DNA of 44,973 nucleotides from Thalassiosira profunda. Taxonomy: Eukaryota > Bacillariophyta > Thalassiosirophyceae > Thalassiosirales > Thalassiosiraceae. This document shows, one piece after another, positions 26,173-37,021 of the stretch. The notes under the pieces are model-generated. The model had not been told where the DNA came from and ran no database searches. It saw only the letters and a program-made list of their open reading frames with translations. The position numbers and the translations under genes were made by a program. The first letter of the stretch is position 1; each line of letters starts with the position of its first letter. The stretch is from the NCBI GenBank assembly GCA_036939355.1, contig JALLAP010000029.1, positions 1 to 44,973 on the forward strand, in the 5' to 3' direction.

Positions 26173-27834
26173 TCACATCGTGCATTCGCAGGCAGGAGTG
26201 GGGGTGGGGTTGGGAGTAGGCGACGACGTGATTGTCGCGGCTTGAAATGACTTTGATGGAAAGCTGACTCCACAGGAGTCGTTGCTGCTGCAGCCATCTA
26301 CGGCAGTCTTTCCGCTAGCCGTCCAGCCGTCCATCTGAAACGAGCTATCAGGGGTCGATCCAGATACTCGGTATGCAAATCCGTCCATGTACTCCCACGC
26401 CTCGCCAGTGCCGTCGGTGTTGGCATCGCCAAAAACATCTACCAAGGCTCCGTTGAAGAAGAGCTCGATGGCGTCATCTCCATTGACGCTCATTGTGCCG
26501 CTAAGAAAGGTCGGAGCTTCGCCAAAATATTCCATGAATCTCGTGGCCTCCTTTGAAACCGTGATGAACGATCCGGCGGCAGCGGATCCAGACAGCTCAA
26601 ACTGAACACAGTAAAAGAGCCGGTGAGATGCAGCAGGAGGCGGTCTGAAGGTATGATATCACAGTTGCACGCTCACCTCTTCTCCATCGGTACCACCACC
26701 ATTGTTGGCAGACCCCACGCCGTAGGCAGATAGGTCAGAGATGTCGTCCGTTGCATATAATTCCACCATCTTGGGCAGACCACCAGACAAGGGGCCGTCG
26801 AACACTCCCGTAATGAGGAGCTTCGATGTATCGAGCTTGCGAGCCGGTGGAGACTTTCCGCGGAGGCCCGTCAGTTCCCTCGAAAACAGAGACGACGAGC
26901 AACCGCAATGGTTCGTCGACAAGCATGACCCGGAGCCATCCGAGCACGTGCCAGCGGCCGGAGTCGCCTCACAGTCATATCCAAGGCCATCGCCCAAAAG
27001 AGGTCGGGCTCCTCCGTGGTACTTCAGAGCGAGTTCGGGATAGTCCACGAACGGGTTGCGGTTGCCCTGCCAATCGGCGCACACTTTGTCGTTCCTCTGC
27101 CGTTCCTCCTCGCCGGGAGGGTCGTCGAGGTGCCATTGCAGCAGCTGCGAGAGGTATCCCATGCCGGCTCCGTCCGGCACGGCCTCGGGGCAATCGGAAA
27201 CGACCAAATCCAACGTCGTGCTCGTTTCGCCGCCGTCGTACCGCAAGTCCATGTACAAGATGGCCCGGGCGATGTCGCCCCTGCGATCGGCCGGCGGGAG
27301 GAAAGTTTCGGCGTCGCGCGACGTGTCTGCCGCCGCCTCGACGTGCGCGGGAGACATGCACTCCGAGGCAGGCCTCGCCGTCCCGCACGCGCCAAAGTAC
27401 CGGTTGCTCCGGGCCGTGTTGACGTTGCAATCCGAGGGACGGAGGTGGTGCAGGTCGGTGTTGTCCATTCCGCTCGACCCCACGCCGTGCGAGCGCGACC
27501 AGAGGTGCTCCCGATTCCAACTGTCGCACGCGCCGGAATCGTAGGGGGTGGCCGGCACCCACGCATCCTTGTACACCAAGCGGACGTTTTCGCCGGACGC
27601 GTCGCTGTCCACGTCGATCAGCGCGTCCCACACGTCCGGGCTGGTAGAAGTGTACGGGAGCTGGTCGCGGTGCGTGTCCTCGAGCATCTGGTGCATGTCG
27701 GCGCGGTCGGCGTCGAGGGGCGCGGTGGGCAGGGACGCGTAGTACGACGCGACGTCGCAGGCCGAGAAGGGCTGGGCGTCGACGGCAAGGGCGGACGCCG
27801 CCAGGAGGGCGGCGAGGGCGGCGGCGGAGGTCAT
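26173..27834 (-). CDS. Secreted endonuclease I (EndA/NucM-type) with C-terminal lamin-tail-like module
   Basis: Exons on the minus strand are 27834-26677 and 26601-26173 (75-nt intron, GTGAGC...TTCAG); the product is 528 residues. The signal peptide is MTSAAALAALLAASALAVDA. The nuclease core has SWNREHLWSRSHG (105-117), LHHLRPSDCN and NTARSNRYFG, the His/Asn-Mg site of the periplasmic/extracellular endonuclease I family, which cuts DNA (and sometimes RNA) non-specifically. From ~345 a module with LLITGVFDGPLSGGLPKMVE, YGVGSANNGGGTDGEEF, NGDDAIELF and WEYMDGFAYR matches the C-terminal module of many secreted marine bacterial nucleases. The architecture is bacterial-looking, but the intron and signal peptide show it is settled in the nuclear genome. 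A likely role is scavenging phosphate or nucleosides from external DNA. It ends in a short Pro/Thr linker and ACECTM. Confidence 0.87.
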
Positions 27835-28162
27835 CTTTGGGCGAGGCGGCCGGAGTTTGAAACAATGATGAGCCTGCTGAGAATGTGAGAGAGGAAAAAA
27901 AAAAGTAGATGCGTGACTCATTTTACGACCAGCGTCACTGGGTGTCTCCAGAATTACTTATTAAACCTGATCACTCGTGACTCTAGCCAGGACTTTTCTA
28001 AAAGGCCTTTTTATTTCTTTTATTTCGTGATCACGTCCCGTGATAGATTCTGAAGTTTCGATTTCCGCCGACGACCCCCCGGCACCCCCCCCACGCCACC
28101 GCCTCCAGCCTCCTAAGCTCTAAGCGCCGCCACCCCCAGCCCCTCGTAGCGTTGCAAGCAAA
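27835..28162. promoter_or_regulatory. Divergent promoter endonuclease / AIF2-like
   Basis: These 328 nt lie between start codons and contain an A-run (27895-27904) and TGATCACG (28027-28034). TTGCAA at 28152-28157 lies five nt before the oxidoreductase ATG. A second ATG for the endonuclease (27921) is possible but would bury the signal peptide. Confidence 0.4.
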
Positions 28163-29367
28163 ATGACCAAGTACATCGTCATCGGGGCCGGGTGGTTTGG
28201 GGTCTGCGCCGTGCGGGCGATCGAGGCGCTTTCGAAGGATGCCGAGATCGTCGTATTGCAAATCGGTTCGAAGTGAGTTCGCATCTTGATTCGATGCATA
28301 TCTTGTGCACATACAACGTCAGCTAATTATCGCTACGCGACAGAGATTACATCGACATTAACGTCGCCAATCCCCGCCTGGCCGTGGAGCCGGACGCGAT
28401 CGACGCGGTCTACCAACCGCTGTCGAAGGCATGGAGCCGTGCGAAGTTGATGCACATCCAATCAATCGACAGGATCTCGTCAGGCCAAGTTGTTGTGGTC
28501 GACTCGGAAGGGGCGGTGCAAACGCTCGAGGCGGACGGCATCGTCATCGCGACGGGCTCTGTCCAATCGTCGCCGCTGATGAAGGATAGCGCGGGGAAGA
28601 GCAAGGAGGAGCGCAAGGCAGAGTTTGCTGCGTTTCGGGACGCGATGAAGGCATCAACAGCGGGCGTGCTGGTGGTCGGCGGAGGGGCGACGGGGGTGGA
28701 ACTGGCGGCGGAAATTGGGACGGATTTCCCCGACGTCCAATGCACGCTATTGAACAAGCCCGAGCTGCTGCTGAGTGGATTGGGGAAGAGGGCGTCCATG
28801 CACAAGATCGCCATGAAGCAGTTGACGAAATTGGGCGGAGTGACTGTCCTCACCGGCGACTACATTGAAGATCTGAAGGAGGATTACATCGGTACGCCGA
28901 AGAAATTCACAACCAAGAAAGGAGTGGAGATTGAAGCCGACATCGTGGTAATGTGCGCCGGGGGACACCCGAACGTGCCCTTCGACGCCGCAGACGCTGT
29001 GGACGAACCAACGAAGGGCCTCACGGTCAACGCGGCAATGCTCTGCGAGAAGCTCGGCGATCCATCCAAGCCTGTATGGGCGGTGGGCGACTGCACGATG
29101 TTCGGAGGCCGCGGTCTTTTCGCGGATACCCAGATTGTCGCCCTCTCCGCATCGATTAAGCACTTTGAGAAGACTGGATCGACCGACGGAGGCCCGATGA
29201 AGTACAAGCACAAACCGTCTGAGAGCTGTCCGGGCATGATCTCGTTGGGACGACGCAGCGGTGCTGCCACGGTGCCGTTTCCGAATGTCTGGTTGGGGAA
29301 AACGTTCAAGGCCAAAGATCTGGCGGTTGGGTACGTGTACAAAAAGTACTTTGGCCTCAAAGTCTGA
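28163..29367 (+). CDS. FAD/NAD(P)H oxidoreductase, AIF2/FSP1 (AMID)-like
   Basis: Exons are 28163-28272 and 28344-29367 (71-nt intron, GTGAGT...GACAG); the product is 377 residues. The first Rossmann motif is YIVIGAGWFGVCAVRAI (residues 4-20). The second, VLVVGGGATGVELAAEIGTD at about 145-165, is the NAD(P)H site, and PVWAVGDCTMFGGRG near 280 is the FAD-binding GD motif. Length and layout match the single-domain-pair AIF2/FSP1/AMID group, NAD(P)H:quinone oxidoreductases that keep membrane quinones reduced and protect against lipid peroxidation, rather than the larger AIF1. The C-terminus VGYVYKKYFGLKV is hydrophobic/basic, which may aid membrane contact. There is no clear organelle signal. 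It ends only 53 nt from the convergent AKR gene. Confidence 0.85.
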
Positions 29368-29420
29368 GCAGTTTGGGGCAACATTGCCACCAGATACAAA
29401 CTACTGTCGTTAGAGCTTTT

Positions 29421-30524
29421 TCACAGCTCATCCTCTGTATTCCACTCGGGTGTGCCCAATGCATTGCCAACGATTGCCAGTTCCTCGCTGGTTGCAAATA
29501 TCACTTCCCCGCTGCGAATGCGGTCCATCAATTCCATATCCTCCTTCATGTGCTTTTCACTCGTTGTCCCATCCATTGGAGAGATACCGATCGCCATGCA
29601 AAATGCATAAAAGAGCTGTAGTTTTGTCATGGCATGAAGTACATATCAGTGCACGTGCACAAGCCAAACGCGAAGAAAAGATTCAGAAGCAAATGAACTG
29701 CTCACCCCTTCTGGAGACAATCCTTTTTTATCGGCAAGTGCGAGAGCTTCTTCGTGGCGGTAGGCGTCCGGGTTTGCAGTGAGGGTCCAAAATCTGCGGA
29801 GACCGGAAGAGGGTCAGATGAGCAAAGTATTGCAATACGCGCGCAATGACACCCAGCAAACTCACGATTGGTACTCGATGTCGTGCTCCTTGCAAAACGC
29901 CCGTATCTGCACGTCGTGCCCGGAATCTGCATAGAACCTGTTTTGAACCACAGAAGGCTTGATCCTGGAGTGATCGTACGCCCATTGAACGTCCTCCAAT
30001 TGGTAAAAGTTGCTCAGCCCAAGCTGCTTCACCACGCCCTCATCGACAGCGGCCTCCATCGTTTTATAAACTTTCCAGTGATCGTCCCAGCTGTCCTCGG
30101 GCCCGTGCATGATCCAGCTATCGAGGTAGTCGGTTTGCAAATTCTCCAGACTCTTTGCGAGGGATTGCCTCACCCGATCTTCAAGCGGCGCGTTTTTGTC
30201 GTAAGGCACCTTATCGGGATCGTGTGCACCCAGGCCCGAAAATTTGCTCTGCAGCCAGATATCCTCCCTCGCGAGGCCCAGCTCCCGAGCCGCCGCGGTC
30301 CATCCCTCGCCGACCCCGGCCTCGTTGTAGTGCCGTGGCTGGCACGCCGTGTCGATGTGGCGGAAGCCCGCCTTCACGGCTTTGTACACAAGATCTCTGG
30401 TCGCCTCCTTCTTCCACGCGGTGCCGTATCGAAGGACGGGACGGTCGCCGAGGTTGTAGGCGCCGATGTGGCAGAGGCGGGCGGCGAGCAGTCCGAGAGG
30501 CAGTCGTCGATGCACCATAATCAT
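29421..30524 (-). CDS. Aldo/keto reductase
   Basis: Three exons on the minus strand, 30524-29866, 29793-29706 and 29615-29421, with introns of 72 and 90 nt (GTGAGT...CCGCAG and GTGAGC...CTACAG); the product is 313 residues. The AKR tetrad is visible: D58 (GFRHIDTACQ), Y66 (PRHYNEAGVG), K94 (WLQSKF) and H140 (SWIMHGPE). Spliced joins read EYQSFWTLTANPDAY and SPEGLFYAFCMAIGISPM, as expected for the family. NADPH-dependent reduction of aldehydes or ketones in a TIM barrel is the expected activity; the substrate is unknown. The first ~25 residues (MIMVHRRLPLGLLAARLC) are hydrophobic with Arg residues and could be a weak organelle signal. TTGCAA lies one base upstream of the ATG. Confidence 0.9.
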
Positions 30525-31066
30525 ATTGCAAGTTCACCAAGCAAGAAGAGCAAGATTGCAGTATATCAGGGCCGATACGATCGCCGACGTGGCAGAGGCG
30601 GAGGACAATTGCTCTGATGATGGCGGTGGGCTGGTGATGACGGGAGGCGGCTGGTGATGGTTCAGGTGCACCGCCGTTGTGTGTTTGGCGTTGCAACTCC
30701 TGCGCCCGCCGCCAACGGACTCCCCTATGACCGGCGATTTGTCGGCCAGGCTGCCTTCCTCGACGATGATGGCCGCGCCGCTGTTTGCCGAGCTACTGAG
30801 GATTGTAGACGGCGTGAGGTGAACCGCCTGTGAACAACTGCTATGTAGGTATTGTAGCTCTGTGCGTGAAGATCCAAAATCGCAGCGGACAAATTTAGGA
30901 CAGTTAGTTGACAGCACGGGGGTTAGTATTGGTTCCGCTGTGAATATGGTTGTTGTCCGTTTGTGGATCTTTGGAAAAGGGACACAAAGACAGCAAAAAG
31001 GCAAGAGCAAGCTCTCACAACTTCCATTTCACTGCAGCAGAACAAATCCAACCCGACCCTCCCAGC
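30525..31066. promoter_or_regulatory. Divergent promoter AKR / B12D-like
   Basis: 542 nt between start codons. The high-coordinate half is AT-richer than its surroundings. The overlapping ORFs here are rich in Ser, Pro and His without any motif, and I take them as chance. No repeat or RNA gene was seen. Confidence 0.35.
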
Positions 31067-31626
31067 ATGAACTCCTTCCGCATCGCTCGCGCCGTCTCCC
31101 AGAGGGGCGCCACCGCCAGGTTCTCCTCCAAGGCCGGTACCATCCCCACGAGCTCGACGATCGAAGTCGGGGGCACCAAAGTGATGGGACTCCCTCATCT
31201 TTCGGTTAGTGTATCTTATGCCATGTGAAGTTGAAGTTTGGTTGCACCGCCGACCCTCACCTCGGACTGACCCGTCCCTTCCGTCGTCACTGCCACCCCG
31301 CAGACCTCCTCCATGAAGTGGGCCGAGAGGCAGAAGTACTGGCTCAGCGATCCCTCGTGCTACCCCCTCATCGGCATTCTCGGAGCCACCGGCTGCTTCG
31401 TCACTGGATTTATCGTCTACTTCCTCACCACGGCCCCCGACGTCCAGATCAGCCCAATCAAGCGGTGAGTGTTGGCATCTGCTTGTCTCGTCATCGAACC
31501 AGCTTCGTCGAGGGGCGTAGTGTTTGCGATGCCTCTTTGCCCTACTTGAACATATGATATCTCATGAGTGATGTCTGTTGCTTTACTGCCCTCCAAAGGA
31601 ACAAGACCATGCGCGATTGGAAATAA
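31067..31626 (+). CDS. Small mitochondrial membrane protein, B12D/NDUFA4 (MLRQ)-like
   Basis: Three exons, 31067-31204, 31304-31464 and 31599-31626, give 108 residues; introns are 99 and 134 nt (GTTAGT...CCGCAG and GTGAGT...AAAG). The N-terminus MNSFRIARAVSQRGATARFSS is an Arg/Ser-rich amphipathic presequence typical of mitochondrial import. One TM helix follows a short loop (YPLIGILGATGCFVTGFIVY), then LTTAPDVQISPIKRNKTMRDW. The YPLI...helix...PDV order is that of the B12D/NDUFA4 family, single-pass subunits associated with respiratory complexes I/IV. The last exon codes only nine residues, so standard gene finders may miss it. Family assignment is moderate; the gene structure is well supported by in-phase splice sites. 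Confidence 0.7.
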
Positions 31627-32385
31627 GCTGAGGCGGCCGATGCTTGTGAATTAGTTGTGGTGTGCTTAAACTCGGGTCGCCTTGGGCGTGGTGGAGAGGT
31701 AGGAAGAGAGGTCCGTTCCGATGTCCGATGCCTGAGGAATCTTTGCGGTGATGCACTTCTGATCCGATTTCGACGGCGCATCAGCCAGAGTATGATTTTC
31801 TGTAACATAGATAGCACTTTTGTTACAATTGACAGTTATTGAGTAAGAGGACAATGTCGTAGCAGTGGCACAAGATATGTCAAGTGGGAGCCTTGGCATT
31901 TAGAACCAGCGCATGAACCCTGAGAGTTTTATTTTAGTGTACTGAATTCTTATGAATTAGTTGTGATGTGGCCTTCTTCAACGCGGGGCGTTGGTGGAGA
32001 ATTAGGAAGGAGGTCCGTTCCGATGTGTGATGCCTGAGAGAAGTTCCTTTGGGGGTCACCAGTTGTTGCGTCTGGCGGAGAGAGTTGAGGCGGCCAAATC
32101 TAGTCAGAGTATGATTTTCTGTAATCATAGAAGCACTGTTGTTTTGACTATTGCAAAAGTCAGTGAGTTGTAAACAGTACTTAGCTTTGATAGCGTGGCA
32201 CAAGATACCCCGATGGACTTGGAAGTAGGTTTGTGTGCCTTGAACTACCCTGGGGCCCTGGCCAAACTGTTGCCAAGAGTTAGCAGATGCTGCTGCGGTG
32301 CCCAGTGTCAAGTGGTCTTTTTACTTTTCTACTTGTTTGAAAATAGGGCGTCAACACTAATTTACACTGGGCCGAATTCATGCAA
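31627..32385. repeat. Diverged direct repeat (two ~230-255 bp units) in a convergent spacer
   Basis: The 759-nt spacer between two convergent genes contains two alignable units, 31647-31878 and 31953-32207. Shared blocks, in the same order, include TGAATTAGTTGTG, GAGGTCCGTTCCGATGT, GATGCCTGAG, CAGAGTATGATTTTCTGTAA and GTGGCACAAGATA. Unit 2 also repeats GAGGCGGCC, found just before unit 1. The units are non-coding and AT-richer than the neighbouring genes. No gene was found. Confidence 0.75.
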
Positions 32386-33213
32386 TTATACAATCTCGAT
32401 AGTATCATCGTCAACTTCCTCCGCAGTTTCGTCATCCGGCTTGCCTTCGGTGGTGTCGTGAATCTTTGTGCCACCGCGACGCCCCTTCGTGGAGAAGAAT
32501 GCAACGACAGGAACGAGTATCAATATACCAACGACCGACCCGGCGATTGCGGCAATGGCCCCACCACTCTTCTTGTCCATTTCCTCCATCCCCACATAAT
32601 TGTCGGTATCCCCTCCCGTGAACGCAACTATGATTTCTCGCTCGGCATGCTCCACCGATATCTGCTCCCCCGATCCGTCGAGGTCTTGGTACACATCGGC
32701 GCGGGCGCAGTATGTATGGTTCGTTTCGCTGGCAACTTCGCGAGGTGGCAACTTCAAAAAGGCGGTGGTCCGGACGCGTCCCGAGGCAACCACCATCAAC
32801 GACGTGCACTCGCCGCTCACTTTCTCTGTGCATATCGGCTCGTCGAGATCGGCGCACGGACCCATTCGGATGCCGGCCGTGCTGTTGAACCTGAGTTGTG
32901 AGAATGCAAGGTGAGATGGACGCAGGGTAGGTAGGTGCATGCAGAAATCGAGATGAAAGACTCACTTCTTGGGAACAGTGAAGTCGCAATTGATGGCGGG
33001 CCGCTCCTCCCCCGTTGCGTCGTCCACCGCCGTCACCGCCCAGCACCGGTCGACCCTCGGCTGCGACATCGTGAAGAAGTATTCCAGCAGTGATTGGGTC
33101 AGACGCCTGCCGGAAGATCCGAGGCGATGGGCGCTTGGACCCGCGGCTTCATGATTTGCAATGGCCCCTGCCACCGCGGCGGCGTGAAGGACGAGGGCCA
33201 GCCAGCTTCTCAT
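32386..33213 (-). CDS. Secreted/type I membrane protein with Cys-containing ectodomain, unknown function
   Basis: Exons on the minus strand are 33213-32966 and 32890-32386 (75-nt intron, GTGAGT...CTCAG); the product is 250 residues. A signal peptide (MRSWLALVLHAAAVAGAIA) leads into an ectodomain of about 170 residues with six Cys (57, 76, 95, 103, 111, 144) and N-glycosylation sequons NST (85) and NHT (140). One TM helix follows (about 193-215, IAAIAGSVVGILILVPVVAF). The cytosolic tail is short: basic (STKGRRGG), then very acidic, ending EEVDDDTIEIV, whose last residues could serve as a PDZ ligand. I do not recognise the ectodomain fold. A TATATAT at 33240-33246 lies about 27-33 nt upstream of the ATG. 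Confidence 0.75.
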
Positions 33214-33239
33214 TTTGTTCCTAGGTTGTCGGCGCCTCC

Positions 33240-33246
33240 TATATAT
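33240..33246 (-). promoter_or_regulatory. Putative TATA element
   Basis: An isolated TATATAT in otherwise GC-rich sequence, 27-33 nt upstream of the ATG of the type I membrane protein. A functional TATA box here would imply a very short 5' UTR, so this is tentative. Confidence 0.3.
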
Positions 33247-33425
33247 CTTCGTTATGGACGAGGCGCGGGCGCGACATCTTGTTGCCGCCCACCTTCTGCC
33301 GATGCCTCTGCCGTCTTGGATCTTTTCGCCGTGCAGTGTTTAGCTAACTTGCGTCTTGGCGTATCGTACGTACCTTTGGGTCTACGTAGGCACTTCGCAA
33401 CTCCCAGCCCCACTCAGCGCAGTTC

Positions 33426-35741
33426 GGTGTTCACGTGACGATTTTTTTCGTAGGTTCACGAGAGCGAAAAATCACAGGTCTCACCTCAAACCCCGCCGTC
33501 GCCGGCGATGGCCAGTCTCTTCCGCTAGACCCTCCCCGGACCCGCCCACGTCCGCGCATCTCATCTTACACTCCGGTAGCTTCAATCTGGTGCGCTGTTT
33601 GTAGCGGGCGACGCGCTGATGGCGCCGCGCCGCTCGCCAGAAGCCGCGAGGCCGGTTGTGCGTGCCGGTCAATCGGCCGCGTTGACGCCGCCCAGGATCA
33701 CGATGGCCGCCCCGAGTAGGGAGAGCGGTCTCGTGGAACGAAAGTACCGTCCTTAAGGATGACGCGGCGGGGGCAGGTCGTCGAGATAACACCACGTTGG
33801 CGGAAGCAATCCGCGGTCACTTGTGGGCATTTTTTTGACACATCACATTGCAATTTAGGGGTTGGGTGGCTGCAATTGAGGGATCCAGAGAGGCAATCAT
33901 CACCCGTGCGCCTTCATTTACCTCATATGAGTGATGGGTAGGCGTGGCTTTGACGGAGAGCGGCGGCGTCTAGCTGGCGGCGTTTGCATACATATCACGT
34001 GGTACATCTAGCAATCTGCATGCGCGGAATGTTAGGGAATGCCCTGTCACGCAACAACTCTGGTTCAGGTTAAGCTGATGCCCTATATTGGCAGCGATAT
34101 GGGTCTACTTCGCGCCTGGGATCATGCGCTGGAATGGGGCCATCCGTAGCGTCGATGAACGGCAGCTGGTATTTCCGGAGAAAAATCCGGAACGCCGATG
34201 GCCGGGACCGGCCGATTGCATTGAGAGGGCGCGCGAAGTAGATGGCTAGGAGGTCAGGAATGGCATCTGGACACGCGAAGAAGGTGTATGGTGCATGATA
34301 GAGGAGATCTCTTTGGTTGCCGTCATCAATACTGTCTTTATTTGGGGTTTGTTTTGGGACTCATATGATGTGCTCACGGAGGCGGCTCGGACCTCTTGTG
34401 GACGATGATATGGTGGGCCAAGGCTATCACATACAACAATCACGCGGTAGAGGCGCTTCGGAGGAAGTAAATGACAACTGTTGTGGGTTGGTTTGGTCCA
34501 GCAACGAATCCCCGCGGCTTATTCTTGCTCGATTTGGGGCGGGCTGTGCCAGTCCATCAAGTGTGGCCACTTAGACAAATACTACGTAGGAATTAGTACG
34601 TACAGTCTAAGTGAACTTCCCTGATGCGCGTGCTCTTCTTTGCCGGAAGACGCTGCCGCACCACACAACCATCTTGAACTATGGCGAACCAGTGCAGGAA
34701 TGGGTCGTCAGGACACTGAAGACAATCGCAAAGTGCTTGGAATGGGGATCGTTGGCTATCTATTGGGCGAATTACACTCGGCCCTGGGACAAAACCCAGT
34801 CCGAGGGCGAGCCGACAGGTTGCATACGTAATACCGCAACACGAGACTTTAGAGCAAAGAGAGCTCCCCTATCACGTATCGCCCACGCCAATCGCACATC
34901 CCGCTGCCATTCGAGACCTCTTTGTCCTCCTCTTCGACCCCTCTGAAAGAAATCAGCCTCGTTCCCGAAGAAAACTACCCGTTAATCTCCCGGAAATATC
35001 AGCAGCCCCTCCTTGACGGCACGACGAGCTTCATTCCAGCTATCGATTGCAGCCGCAAAGTAGATCCATATCGCTTCCTTCTGAGCCCATCAGGAACTCC
35101 CGGAGAAGAGTTGTTGCTAACCAGGGTATTCCCAAACATTCCGTGCATGCAGACAGCTAGCTGTATCCCATGATATGTAGAGGTATGCCGCTAGACCGAG
35201 CCCGTCCCTCCACGCCAAATCCCCGCCTTCCCACCACTCGTATGAGGTAAATGAAGACACAGGAGTGATGATCGCGCCGCTGGACCCCTTTATCACTGCT
35301 GCTCCCCCGAAAATTGCAACTGAATGTGCATAAATATTGCATCAAAGTGAGCGGCGATTGCTCCGCCCAAAACGCTGCGCTCATGCCAGCCCACCCCCGC
35401 CGCGTCATCTTCAAGGATGGTACTTTCGTTCCACAAGGCCGCTCTCCCTACTCGGGGCGGCCATCGCGACACTGGGCGACGTCAACGTGGGCGGTTCACC
35501 GACGGTGCTCAACCCAACCCGGGGCTTTGGCCGAGCGGCGCTGAGCCATCAGCCCGTCGCGCGCCTAACCAGCACATCAGCGTGTGGCGACGCAAGTGTA
35601 GAGCGAGATGCGCGGGCGTGGGCGGGTCCGCGGAGGGTCTGTCGGAACAGAGAGGGCCATCGTCGGCGACGGCGGGGTTGGGTGTGAGACGGTGATTTTT
35701 CTCTCTCGTGAACCTACGAAAAAAATCGTCACGTGAACACC
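33426..35741. mobile_element. 2.3-kb inverted-repeat element (foldback / TIR transposon remnant)
   Basis: The termini, 33426-~33776 and ~35395-35741, are inverted copies of each other over about 350 bp, beginning GGTGTTCACGTGACGATT. The similarity goes further inward at protein level. The minus strand near 34090-34310 encodes RDLLYHAPYTFF..., KYQLPFIDATDG and REVDPYR; the plus strand near 34850-35075 encodes RELPYHVSPTPI..., KYQQPLLDGTTS and RKVDPYR. The distance from the DPYR block to the inner edge of each terminal arm is also equal (about 330 nt). So two head-to-head copies of a ~0.9-kb module face each other around a ~0.5-kb centre. Stop codons and frame changes show the coding parts are decayed. 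No transposase was recognised and no clear target duplication was found. The right end lies 66 nt before the methyltransferase-like gene. Confidence 0.7.
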
Positions 35742-35806
35742 TGTCTGCGCAAAGTGCCCACCGCTTCTCCTTCACATGAACATACCTGAGCGGACCGTCG
35801 ACGACC

Positions 35807-37021
35807 ATGTTGCCCATATCGTGGCAATTGCCCTACGCGGCGGCCATTCTGGCGTCGGCGCTGGGCGGCGCCGACGGCTTCTCGGCGCCTACCGGAGTGG
35901 ATACCACCGCCCGCAAGAGGGCCGGCAAACGCTCCTTCCTCCGCCGCCAATCGCGGGACAAACTACCTCCCATCGCCACACCCGACGACCTCCACAACCT
36001 CGCATGCTCTCTATCCCAGAGAAAGCGCGGCTCGCACTCCTTTTACAAAGGATGGGTTCACTGGCGCTCCGCGGCGTTGGACGCCATACGGCACCACCTG
36101 TCTGCAAACCTGCCCCATCCCGCAGACGAGGCGAGGTTCGAGAACCTCTTCTTTCGATTGGGGGTGGCGTCCGACGTGGGCGAGATGCCGAGCTTCGAGG
36201 ATGCCGGCGCGAGGAGCGGATATGCCCTCGAGTTCTTCTGCCGGGCGCGCAACCTGGCCGATTTGTACGTGGACGCCTTCAATCCATTCTACGAGTTTCC
36301 CGACTTTTGGATTGACGGGCTGGCGGAGACGCCCATGCTGGGCGGCTGCGTGGAAGGGTCTTATTCAATGGTCAGCCTTGGAGGCGGGCCGGGCTTTGAT
36401 TTTGTCGGTGCCGCGCTTGCAACCACGTTCTGCTCGTATACTGCGGAAGATTTGCAACTTCCTGCGATCGATGCGACGATACTCGACTTTGAGGAGGGCT
36501 GGGGTGATTTGGTGGAAGCTATGGGCAACTCGACGCAGCAAACATTGCTAAGCTCGCATATGAGGTGTAACTGGGGCGGCAAATGCGACATTACCAAATC
36601 GATCTTCGACCCGAGCAATGCGGCGTGCCTGGCTCGGGTCAATACGACAAATCTTTGGACCTGCCAATACTGCGTTGCTGAGAACGCCAACCGGTTGCAG
36701 GACTCGGAATACGTCTTCTTCCGTGAACTGTTTGAACACGCCAGCGCAGGCTCGATGTTTGTCATCAGCGAGGTGCATCCGCGCCTCTGGCCCGATTTTT
36801 ACCATTTGATGGAAGAGCACTGCCCGGACATGCAAGTTGGCTTCAATAAAGGAGGACGGCAGATGCTGCTGCGGAAAGCCCAAGTTGACGAGCAGAAGGA
36901 ACTGCTGATCAGTGAGAAAGACCGCGCGCTTGTGAGCAAGTTCGAAGAACTGGGGAAGCATCACGAGAGGAAGATCAACTCCGGCTGGCAGAGGCAGGCG
37001 CCGAAGATACGTGGGGTCTAG
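35807..37021 (+). CDS. Methyltransferase-like protein with plastid-type presequence
   Basis: A 404-residue single-exon protein starting at the ATG at 35807. The N-terminus (MLPISWQLPYAAAILASALG then GADGFSAPTGVDTTARKRAG) is a signal peptide followed by a DGF-SAP junction and a basic Thr/Ala stretch, a good match to secondary-plastid targeting. The core has SMVSLGGGPGFDFVGAAL (190-205), like SAM-binding motif I, and TILDFEEGWGDLVEAM (224-239), whose acidic residue could contact the SAM ribose. Later parts (FFRELFEHASAGSMFVISEV) fit the strand-helix pattern of class I methyltransferases. Cys pairs occur in RCNWGGKC and CQYC. The substrate is unknown. Only 66 nt separate the start from the inverted-repeat element, so the promoter must lie partly inside that element's arm. 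Confidence 0.65.
   Translation: MLPISWQLPYAAAILASALGGADGFSAPTGVDTTARKRAGKRSFLRRQSRDKLPPIATPDDLHNLACSLSQRKRGSHSFYKGWVHWRSAALDAIRHHLSANLPHPADEARFENLFFRLGVASDVGEMPSFEDAGARSGYALEFFCRARNLADLYVDAFNPFYEFPDFWIDGLAETPMLGGCVEGSYSMVSLGGGPGFDFVGAALATTFCSYTAEDLQLPAIDATILDFEEGWGDLVEAMGNSTQQTLLSSHMRCNWGGKCDITKSIFDPSNAACLARVNTTNLWTCQYCVAENANRLQDSEYVFFRELFEHASAGSMFVISEVHPRLWPDFYHLMEEHCPDMQVGFNKGGRQMLLRKAQVDEQKELLISEKDRALVSKFEELGKHHERKINSGWQRQAPKIRGV

Noticed and set aside
26975..27888. Overlapping ORFs on both strands across the endonuclease gene
   Set aside because: Only the minus-strand frame with the signal peptide and the WNREH...HHLRP nuclease motifs makes sense; the others are Arg/Ala/Gly-rich shadows.
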